Part shown: piece after piece, positions 1 to 8,850 of the stretch
Layout: every line of letters begins with the position of its first letter
Numbering within the stretch: the stretch's first letter is position 1
DNA from: Dillenia suffruticosa
Lineage: Eukaryota > Streptophyta > Magnoliopsida > Dilleniales > Dilleniaceae
Length of the DNA: 64,000 bases
Reading direction: 5' to 3'
Assembly: GCA_033439265.1 (NCBI GenBank)
Contig: JAVTVX010000011.1
Location: 10,044,590-10,108,589, forward strand
The notes under the pieces: model-generated
What the model saw: only the letters and a program-made list of their open reading frames with translations
Database searches by the model: none
What the model was told of the DNA's origin: nothing
Program-made: the position numbers and the translations under genes

Positions 1-594
1 CATATAATTCGAAGAGTTTCATTGAGAAATGAATTTTTTGTAAATTTTCAAAGTAGCACATTTTCTACAGAAATACTACCCTGTTTTTGTCTATTTCTGT
101 GTTGAATTTTGCCTCGATTGTTAGTTACCTTTTAGGCTAAATTAGGGTAATCTCTAAATGCAAACATTGTATGCCTGTGTCCTATCTTTAAACAGCTACT
201 GGAATCACCTGAATCCGATATGTATAAAAGAAGTTATGTTAATTTTTCTTTGACTGTGCAAATTGTATTGTGAATTATGGGTCGTAACATTGTTTGATGT
301 GGTTTTCTCTGTACAATTGAAATTGAAAGTTGCTATGAATATAAAAGTTATAGCTCTAACTCTTAATTTTGTGTGACGAATGGATTCATCTTGATCCAAA
401 CATTGCAGCCCAAGATATGCCCAAGATATGACAGTTTTATCAAAACTTGTTTATGTTGGAAACAAATTGAAATAGCTCATTGGAGTGTATGAGTTGGTTG
501 ACTATAGAGATTGCATATTTGTGATATTTGGTTATAAATTCTGTGTAATTCATGTGATAAATTGGGATCTCTGTGATCATCACCTCATGTGAAC
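1..594 (+). repeat. Tekay-2 5' LTR, left piece
   Basis: This stretch is colinear with 27693 to about 28270 of the 3' LTR of the same element, with scattered substitutions and small indels. It stops at the TGAAC target duplication (590-594) and continues at 11737 after the inserted Tekay-1. It has no coding potential; the small reading frame at 205-399 is not conserved in the other copy. Confidence 0.88.
590..594. other. Target-site duplication TGAAC, left copy of Tekay-1
   Basis: TGAAC lies just before the first LTR base (TGTCACG...). The same five bases lie at 11737-11741 just after the last LTR base. A 5-bp duplication is normal for gypsy integrase. Confidence 0.93.
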
Positions 595-2520
595 TGTCAC
601 GCCCCAAACCGGGATCATGAACAGCTGCCCGTTGTCCTGAATGCCAGCTATATTTTTATAAAAAATCGGACAAAACCTCCCCATATTTCGGAGGTCTCCC
701 AATTATACTTAATCCTGTATAAATCACAACCATCCTGTAAAATAATCAAATAGCCATCCCGGCCTCTCCAAAATCAACCAATCCCACAGCCAACATCCAG
801 AATAACGCAAGGCTATAAAAATTTCCAACAACCTAGCCACAGACCTCTACTACCATGCCCCCATCAAAAGCATGGACAGTCGCCAGTCGCCCCTCTTGTG
901 ATTTAGAGGTGGCACCGAGCGATTCTAGAGTACACATCTAAGACATAACACATTTCCAAGTACATACGCAACGAATAAAAAATGCCTCAATGCAATGTTA
1001 TGCAATGATATGAGAGTTCCACAATTTAAATGTCCATATTTATACGTCATCGCAAAATTACACAATAGTCATCTATAGATCTCAGAATGCATATACATTA
1101 CCAATACAAATTTGCAACAGAAATATATAATGACTTCTCAAGTCCAAACCAGATCTCCCAATGATACCGAGCATCCTAAAACAATGCTCTTTGTCAAATA
1201 CTATCTTTGAAACAAGAAGGGAAATGAGGGGTGAGTACTTGGGGAAGAATACTCAGTAAGTAAGTGGATCAATGCAATCGTCAAATATGAAGTGTGAAAC
1301 TGGAGTGTCAAAGCATAAGTATACGAATCATATTTCAAATCATTATACTTTTCATTTCAACAATATATCATTAGCACGCATTTTCAAGTCAAATATGCAT
1401 CCAAAGCACTATCACTAAAATCATAGAGCTGCCAGCCGAAAATGTCCTGGCAGAGGTCTAGCGCGACCTATGACAGGCGCACCAGGGGTGTTAAATACAA
1501 GTTTATTTAAAGTGTTATCTACCCCGGCGTTGGCGACGAACCTCGTCCAGGTGTTAGACTTGGAGAGAGTATCCAAATCATCCCCCTTTCGGGTTCAACC
1601 TGGTTAGTACCGTGTCATTAATAAAAATCACGACAACTCATGGGATACTCTAGGCCTAGGCATATCTGGACGCCACCAATGCGTCTCTCACGGTGTCCTT
1701 CGTAACTACGGAATAATACATACCAAAACCCTCAAGGCCAAATCCAAAATCGTATCAAAATGTGCCGAAATCAGGTTCACAAACCAAATGCAACATATAA
1801 CATAAAATGACACGTTATACATTTTAACCACATGGATGTATAATTTCAATATTTCAACACAGTTTTTGGACACTCCATCAGTTCACAAAAATCAATTTCC
1901 AAACCAGTCAAAATATTTTAAACACGCTACAAATCATGCTCATTTATCAAATATTTTAAAATAGGGTTTATACATTAAACAAAAGCATTAAAATAAATCT
2001 CACTCACTGATTTGAGAAGGATAGCGCACTCCCCAATAAAACCACAACATATAGAATCAAAGCTCCCCTCAATCGAATCACCAAGAAAGCCAACCTAATC
2101 AAATCATCACAATTTTTATTAAAATTTCGACTATTGTCAGGGTTTATCATTTTCCTTAAATTCGTTCAACCCTAAATTCTTCAATTTATAAATATACACC
2201 ATAATTTCTGCACATTTAACCACATGTTCTAAGGACTTAAATATCGATTTTAAGCCATATATATAACTTCCGATTCTAAATTCAACCTAAATTCGACCAA
2301 ATTAAATTTAAGTATGGAAATAATTTCATTTCCCTCACCTAGGTTTACTCGAATCTCAAACCTAGCTTTTGTTCTCCCGTCAGATAAATTTAAAACCTGT
2401 AATATTTTCAATTTTGAAACCACGTTAGCGACTAAATCAATTTCTAACACAAAACCACATCTAACACATTCGTTACTTGCAATGAAGGATTTCTGCGAGG
2501 ATGGCAGATGGCTCTAAAAG

Positions 2521-3125
2521 GAGAAAGCTGGTCGCAGGCTCGCGGGCCGTCACGGGCTTGCGGGCAAGTGGGCTAGCGGCTGGCTGGCTGGCGCGCTCAC
2601 GGGTTAGGGCTCAAGCTCGCGAGCTGGATCGTGCGCTGTGAGGCATACGCGCTTGCGCAGTGGGTCGTTTGCTGAAGCGTGCTCGCGCTCGCGCTCGTGC
2701 TGAGGTCAGGTAGCTCGCGGGAGATCGCGCACTGGGCTCGCGCAGAGGGTCACCTTGGGGGGCGTGCTCGCACAGGGTAGCTCGTGCTGGGGTGTGTTGG
2801 CGCTTGTGCAGGGGCGCGCTGGCGCTCATGCAGGAGTGTGCAGAGGCGCGCAGCGGCTCGTGCAGAGGTGCACAGGGGTGCACTAGCTCTCGCACAGGGA
2901 TCGCGCACTATGGGCTGGAGTGCACGGTCATGTGCAGGCGTGCTCCCGAGCAGGCGCGCTCCCGAGCAGGCGCATACTCCCGCTGTGGAGAGCTCGGGTA
3001 GTCGCGCGCTTGCACTGTGGAGTGCTGGCAGTAGATCGTGCTCGGTGGAGGAGCTGCAGTCGTATGAGGGTGTTGCAGCGGCGGCGATCGCTGGAGGAAG
3101 GCGAGGCGGTAGGCGGCGGCTGTAG
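2521..3125 (-). repeat. GC-rich, CpG-rich core of the Tekay-1 3' LTR
   Basis: The stretch is dense in GCTCGCG, GCGCGCT and GTGCAGG-type words, in sharp contrast with the AT-rich flanks. The 5' LTR has the matching stretch at about 10731-11400, with shuffled and expanded copies of the same words. No protein reading is conserved between the two copies. Confidence 0.8.
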
Positions 3126-3156
3126 GAGAGGAAGAGACGGAGTGAGAGAGAGAAGA

Positions 3157-3215
<59 letters not shown>

Positions 3216-3236
3216 GAGAGAAAGAGAGGATAAGGG

Positions 3237-3263
3237 AGAATTAGGGCTTTAAGCCCTAATTCT
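3237..3263. repeat. 27-bp near-perfect palindrome in the LTR
   Basis: Arms AGAATTAGGGCTT (3237-3249) and AAGCCCTAATTCT (3251-3263) are exact inverted copies around one T. A GA-rich tract lies on one side (about 3140-3236) and a CTTTTT-type tract on the other (about 3262-3330). The same palindrome is unchanged at 11470-11496 in the other LTR. The AAGCCCTAA core resembles plant telo-box-like promoter motifs, which is only a suggestion. Confidence 0.85.
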
Positions 3264-3337
3264 TTTTCTTTTTCTTTTTCTTTTTCTTTTTGCTTTTTCT
3301 TTTCTTCTCTTCTCTTCTCTTTTCTTTTTTATTATTA

Positions 3338-3342
<5 letters not shown>

Positions 3343-3383
<41 letters not shown>
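3343..3383. repeat. (TA)n microsatellite in the LTR
   Basis: An uninterrupted TA run, shorter in the other LTR (about 11572-11593). It differs in length between the two LTRs, as expected for slippage after insertion. Confidence 0.9.
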
Positions 3384-3386
<3 letters not shown>

Positions 3387-3525
3387 TTTTTACCCAAATT
3401 TTCACGGATATGACAATAATTTTAAATATACCAAAAATTTCATTTAAATACCTCAAACTCAAAAATCAATATAAATAAATAAAATTTCTCGGACAAAAAT
3501 ACGACATCACAGAGTCGACGTTACA

Positions 3526-3539
3526 TTTTCTAAACCCCT
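3526..3539 (-). promoter_or_regulatory. Polypurine tract of Tekay-1
   Basis: On the minus strand AGGGGTTTAGAAAA lies directly before the 3' LTR start TGTAACG. It follows the end of the polyprotein and a GACGAAA stretch that is typical of this position in Del/Tekay-like elements. This is the expected primer site for plus-strand DNA synthesis. Confidence 0.75.
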
Positions 3540-3573
3540 AAAATCAAGTTTCGTCCTGGAAACTAAAAGAGGA

Positions 3574-5089
3574 CTAAACAGCAAATAAATGGGGGTATTG
3601 TCTCCTCATAGCCTTCTCGTGCTTCCAGGTTTCCTCCTCGACCTGATCACTCCTCCACAAAACTCTGATCAATGTGACTTCCTTGCTCCGCAGCTTTCTG
3701 ACCTGCAGATCTAGAATAGCCACAGGCTAAACTGGAAGACTAAGGTCCTCTCGTAACTCAACAGGTGGAGGCTCAAGTACATGAGAAGTATCGGCCAAGT
3801 ACTTTTTGAGTACTGAGACATGAAAAACGTCGTGAATATGGGAAAATTCATCCGACAGCTCTAACCTATATGCTACACTCCCGACCCTCTCAAGGATATG
3901 GAAGAGCTCAATATATCTGGGGCTCAACTTGGTCCGCTGCCTGAACTGTATAACTCCTTTCCAAGGAGATATCCTTAAGAAAACCATATTTCCCATAACA
4001 AACTCAAGAGGTCGCCACCTACGATCAGCATACGTCTTCTGTCTGTCCTGGGCGGCTTTCATCCGCTTGCGGATGACCTTAACTTTGTCCTTTATTTGCT
4101 CAATCAACTCAACGCTGTTGAGACGTCGCTCTCCGACCTCATCCTAGCATATCGGGGTGCAGCACTTCCTGCCATACAATGTCTTATACGGAGGCATCCC
4201 TATACTGGCCTGATAACTATTATTATATGCGAACTCAACCAGTGGAAGGTACCGATCCCAGCTACCATGAAAATCAATGACACATGCCCGAAGCATATCC
4301 TCGAGCGTCTGAATCATCCTCTCAGACTGGCCGTCCGTCTGAGGATGATACGCCGTACTGAAGTTTAATCTAGTACCCAATACCTCCTGCAACTTGGGCC
4401 AAAACCTAGATGTGAACTGGGGTCCCTATCTGAAACAATCGACACGGGCACCCATGAAGCCGAACTATGGTATCAATGTAGATACGTGCCAACGCCTCTA
4501 AGGAATAGTCACCGTGGATAGGGATAAAATGTGCAGATTTGGTAAGTCGATCGACTGTAGAAGTTTGTGGCAACCCTATCACAAAGTCCATAGTAATATG
4601 CTCCCATTTCTACTCAGGAATGGGAAGAGGCTGTAGTAAACTCGCTGGCCTCTGATTGTCAGCATTCACCTGCTGACAGACTAAATATCTAGCTACAAAC
4701 TTTGTAATGTCCTTCTTCATACCTGGCCACCAATAGCTGCCCCGAATAGTTCGATACATTTTTGTACTACTCGGGTGCAAGGCATAGGTCGAGAAGTGTG
4801 TCTCCTTTAATATGGACCTACAGAGATCCTCATCGGCGGGTATAGCCACTCTATCTCGATAAGTCAGAAGTCTATTACCATGGACTTTAAAATCATCTAT
4901 ATCACCTCTGTGGACTCTCTCAGTAAGAGCCTGGAGCTCGGTATCAATGTCCTAAAACTCTCTAATACGGTCCAATAACATCGGCCTGACCTCAAACCTA
5001 GCTAGTAAAGTGCCCTGATCATCACTAGTCAATCTGACTCCCAAATCCTAGAGTCCCATCAAACAAGTGAGATATGCCGTATTGTTCTC
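3574..5089 (-). pseudogene. Tekay-1 integrase and C-terminal chromodomain-like tail (decayed)
   Basis: The integrase inserts the cDNA copy into host DNA. Read on the minus strand: a zinc-binding N-terminal part (about 4849-4610, with CQQV), the catalytic core (about 4591-4144) with VDRLTKSAHF, SDRD (in another frame, near 4430) and SERMIQTLE giving the D, D and E residues, then the C-terminal region with FHVSVLKKY (about 3830). A short in-frame loss precedes VDRLTKS. An in-frame TAG at about 3724-3726 separates a last stretch of about 50 codons (VRKLRSKEV, EEETWKHE) ending at the stop at 3574-3576. That stretch matches the tail of Tekay/Del polyproteins, where a chromodomain-like fold is known. 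Several frames are needed, so this is a pseudogene. Confidence 0.88.
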
Positions 5090-6654
5090 CTAAGACAATG
5101 AAGCTGATTTCTGACTCAAGGCATCGGCAACCACATTGGCCTTACCTAGATGATAATCAATGACAAGATCATAATCTTTGAGGAGTTCCAACCATCCCCT
5201 CTGTTTCAGGTTAAGTTCTTGCTGGGGTGAATAATATTTCAGACTTTTATGATTAGTATATACCCGGCAAGTCACCCTGTACAAGTAATGGCGCCATATC
5301 TTCAATGCAAAGACTATGGCCGCAAGCTCCAGATCATGTGTCGGATAATTCACCTCATGTTTCTTCAACTGTCTAAAGGCATAGGCGATCACCCGACCAT
5401 TATGCATCAAAACACAACCCAACCCCTGTCGGCTAGCATCACTGTACACCGTGTACTCCAGACTGCTGGTGGAAAGTACTAAAATCGGAGCTGTAGTCAA
5501 CCGTTGTTTGAACTCCTGAAAACTCGCCTCACAACAGTTATCCCATATAAACTTGATACCTTTTCGCGTCAATCTACACAATGGAGCAGCTATCCGGGAA
5601 AACCCCTCAATAAATCTGTAGTAATACCCGGTCAGACCAAAAAAACTCCTGATCTCAATCACTATCTGCGGCAGCTCCCATCTCGTAATGGTATCGACCT
5701 TCTGCGGATCGACAAAAATCCCTTCTGCAGAAATGACATGCCCTAAAAATCCAACCTGTCTTAGCAAAAATTCAAATTTTGTGAATTTGGCATACAGCTG
5801 CTCATTGCGGAGGATCTGTAAAACGGTGCGAAGATGCTGAACATGATCCTCATCACTCTACAAATACACCAATATATCGTCTATGAAGACTATGACAACT
5901 AGTCCAGATAGTCGTGAAAGACTCTGTTCATCAAGTCCATGAATGCAGCAGGGGCATTAGTCGGTCCAAACAGCATGATTAGAAATTCGTAGTGCCCGTA
6001 TCGAGTACGAAAAGCTATTTTTGGCACATCTTGACTCCTAATCCGCAACTGATGATATCCCGATCAAAGATCAATTTTTGAGAAAACTCGGACACCTTGC
6101 AGTTGATCAAACAAATCATCTATGTGAGATAGCAGATATCTGTTCTTCACAATCACCCGATTAAGCTACCTATAATCCACACACAATCTTAGTGAGCCGT
6201 CCTTCTTCTTTACAAATAGTACTGGAGCACCCCAAAGGGACGTGCTAGGACGGATAAACCCCTTATCCAGCAACTCCTGTAGCTGGATCTTGAGCTCCCA
6301 CAGCTCAGCCGGCGCCATCCTGTATGGCGGCATAGAGATAAGGGTAGTCCCCAGAGCTAAGTCGATTTCAAAGTCAAACCCCCGAACCGATGGTAATCCA
6401 GGTAGCTCTTCGGGAAAAATATCAGGAAAGTCCTGTACTACTAGGACATCCTCCAGTCTCAGTCCCTGAGTAGTGGTGTCAATGATATGAGCCAGGTAAG
6501 CCGTACATCCATGGTGAATCATGCATCTGGCCTCAAAAACTGAAATGACACAACGGGGTAAAACCCGTTTCTCGCCTTCAAAAATCAACACTAGCTGATC
6601 GGGTTTTCGAAACTCCACCTGCTTCTTAAAGCAGTCAACTGAAGCCCGATACAT
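5090..6654 (-). pseudogene. Tekay-1 reverse transcriptase and RNase H (decayed)
   Basis: This part copies the element RNA into DNA and removes the RNA strand. Motifs on the minus strand are [10 protein letters not shown] and [12 protein letters not shown] (about 6330-6165), [10 protein letters not shown] and the active-site block VFIDDILVY (about 5900-5860, one frame away from the preceding residues), GFLGHVIS (about 5750) and [11 protein letters not shown]. RNase H follows with [13 protein letters not shown] (about 5440), [25 protein letters not shown] and the closing VVADALSQK (about 5120). Stops include TAG after VDYR and TGA after IDL. A frameshift sits just upstream of FIDD. The 225-codon frame at 5767-5090 is the longest intact piece. 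Confidence 0.92.
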
Positions 6655-6965
6655 ATGTAGCTAATCCATCCCCAAGATGGCATCAAAATCAGTCATGGTG
6701 ATGGGGATTAGATCTGCCTGTAGCACTGTACCCCAACTTTGAACTCACATTCTCTATACACTGTGTTGCGTACAATCTGCTCACCCAGAGGAGTGATGAC
6801 CAATAGCTCCTTATCCAAAGGTGAGAGCGGCCTGTCAAAATATCAAAAAAATTTATCGCTCACATATGAATAGTTAGACCCCGTGTCAATAAGGATACGA
6901 GCATCTATTCCGAAGATAGGTAGAATACCTATCATTGAACAAAATACACATAGACTTAGAATAAT
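6655..6965 (-). pseudogene. Tekay-1 aspartic protease (decayed)
   Basis: The retroviral-type protease frees Gag and Pol proteins. On the minus strand the active-site motif LIDTGSNYSYVS is readable at about 6895-6860 after a FGIDAR stretch. It is followed by PLGEQIVRNTVYRECEF (about 6785), a usual downstream block of gypsy proteases. The region then meets stops before the RT linker at 6654. Context between the zinc knuckle and RT supports the call. Confidence 0.8.
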
Positions 6966-7259
6966 TTCAAACTTGATATGTATATATATATGTCAAAATA
7001 GCTGAGCCTTTAAGGCTTCTACAACTTCAGTGTACAAAGATGTCAGAGTAGTATCATGTCGACAAAAGGGTATACAACATAAAATACCTATATGACTGAT
7101 ACAATGCTGACATCCCCAAAAGAAGTAGAAATATGAATAGAGATCCTATTCTACAGGATCAGAAGGAAGAGTACCCATGATAATGTTGGAGTTCGTCTGG
7201 GCGTCTCCTGCGTCATAGCATAAACCCGGGCATGAGCCCTAGGCTACTGTCGTGCCTGG

Positions 7260-8530
7260 GTCTGTACTGTGTTACTCCTGGTGATCACCCTGGGAGTAGA
7301 AGATGCTGGCCGAGTAAGCTGCCCCTACTGTCCCATACGAGGAGTACTAGTGCGGCTCTACGAACTTTGTCCTCCGAGTCCTAACTCAGGGCAAGAACTC
7401 CTAATATGCCCCGACTTCCCACAATGGAAGCAAGTGACCGTCACTGAACAAGCTCCTATTGGATGGGACCTATTGCACCTGCGGCAATCAGGATGCCGTT
7501 GAGCAGTATACTGTGCAGGGTGAGTCGGAGCGAGCTATCTAAACCCCTGGGAGTACTATCCCCGTTCCAGCTCAGGAAATCCAGATCCTAATCCGCCTCC
7601 GTGCGAACTGGATCCCCTACCCCTCTTAGAGTTCTATGCAAAATGAGACTTTTCATTCTTTCTTTTCTGCTCTCTGCCTAGCCTCTGCGTAGACCAAAGC
7701 CTCCGTACGGTGAGTAGAGTCTATCACCTCAGCCAGTGTAAACTATGGGGTAACAGTCAAATTCCTCTTTATGCTGAGGCTAAGACCGTCCTCGAATTTG
7801 AAGCGCAAATACTGAGGTGTGGCCAAATCCGGTACGAATGCGGCAAGCCTCCACATATCTGCTTCATACTCCGAGACAGATCTGGATCCCTGTGTAAGTC
7901 GTCCCAACTCTGACCTCATCCGGTCCTGCTGGTAGAGTGGGAAGAATCTGCGGTCAAACTCCCGAAGAAAGTAGTCCCACCGTAGTGGCTCTATCACCTC
8001 ATCGTGATGGCCTCCCACCATAAGAGGGCCTCTCCTTCTAATAATTGTTGTGCCACTTTCAGGCAGAGCTCCGTTCCAATCCCCAGATCGGTCAAAATCC
8101 TGTGGGTGCGGTTAATCCAATGCTTGGCTACCGTAGCATCACCAAGGCTCGTGAAATCAGTACACCTCAGCTGATAAGCCTCCTCAACCAACTGAGTCAA
8201 CTCATGTACCCGTCTAAGAGCAGCCGATGTGGTCTTACTTAGTTCAGATAAAGTAGAAGGACCGACTACCGATGGTGGAACAGGTGCCGAAGGAATTGGC
8301 GCTGCTACAGGTGCAGACGCCGCTATAGGAGGTGGTGGAGGCGGAATCTGGACCCCATACGAAGCGTACTACTCGTACACCTACCAAAAGGCGTCAAATG
8401 TAGGTATGGGAGTCTCAGCCTGAGCAGCTGGCTGAGTAGGTGCCGGTGGTGGCACGCGAGTCAAGGAACGATCCTCCGGCTCGTCTAATTCCTCTAGTGG
8501 AATAAAACGGGTACTCCGTTGGGTCATCAT
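7260..8530 (-). pseudogene. Tekay-1 Gag with CCHC zinc knuckle (decayed)
   Basis: Gag packages the element RNA into particles. The start is taken at the tandem ATG pair at 8530-8525, giving MMTQRSTRFIPL. A Pro/Ala-rich linker follows. The Gag core (about 8200-7740) has VAKHWINRTHRIL, GEALLWWEAI and LRWDYFLREFDRRFF, typical of chromovirus Gag. A single CCHC knuckle, CFHCGKSGHIRSSCP, is readable at about 7433-7389. A TAG after TFDAFW (about 8380) and frame changes near 8000 and 7700 break it. Confidence 0.88.
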
Positions 8531-8830
8531 ACTTCTGCAAGAAAAATGATCCTTATTAGGTATCATTCAAAGAATAGGTATGGTTCAAGAAATTTGGGCT
8601 AGTCACATCTTGACTACCCTCACAGAGAATGGAATCCAATCCCAAAAAAAAAGGGGCATGTTAGGTTAGAAACAACCGTGTCTAACCCCCTAAAATGGAT
8701 GAATTCATATACCTATGACCATGTACTGGGACTTCATGACTGTATGAAACTCTCATGCATTGAGAACTTTAAACACAAACACACTCGGTAATATTTACAA
8801 GACTCTCTTCCTACATAGCTCTCAACCTAG

Positions 8831-8843
8831 TACTCTGATACCA
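8831..8843 (-). promoter_or_regulatory. Primer binding site of Tekay-1 (tRNA-iMet type)
   Basis: On the minus strand TGGTATCAGAGTA lies 7 bases inside the end of the 5' LTR. It matches the usual plant PBS TGGTATCAGAGC, complementary to the 3' end of initiator methionine tRNA, with a changed end. Confidence 0.9.
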
Positions 8844-8850
8844 ATCCAAC

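Larger units (their letters stand above)
595..3525 (-). repeat. Tekay-1 3' LTR
   Basis: This LTR is 2931 bp. In the sense direction (minus strand) it runs from TGTAACG at 3525 to ...GTGACA at 595. From sense start to end it holds an AT-rich start, a (TA)n tract, polypyrimidine/polypurine tracts around a 27-bp palindrome, a GC-rich core (2521-3125), then AT-rich sequence with conserved blocks shared with the other gypsy LTRs of the window: the inverted motif pair at 1302-1309 and 1868-1876, the GAGTA hairpin at 1233-1254 and the GGTCTA block at 1449-1491. Reading frames in the GC-rich core are low-complexity and not credited. Confidence 0.93.

Noticed and set aside
205-399. Open frame of 64 codons, and its counterpart at 27891-28142
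   Set aside because: Both lie in Tekay-2 LTR copies and differ by indels that shift the frame; no protein conservation is seen.
2611-3252. Several overlapping open frames of 70-113 codons with Arg/Ala-rich protein
   Set aside because: They come from the GC-rich low-complexity LTR core, where stop codons are rare by composition; the other LTR does not keep them.
8831-8843. tRNA-Met gene
   Set aside because: Only the sequence complementary to the tRNA 3' end is present, next to an LTR; no cloverleaf can be drawn. It is a primer binding site.
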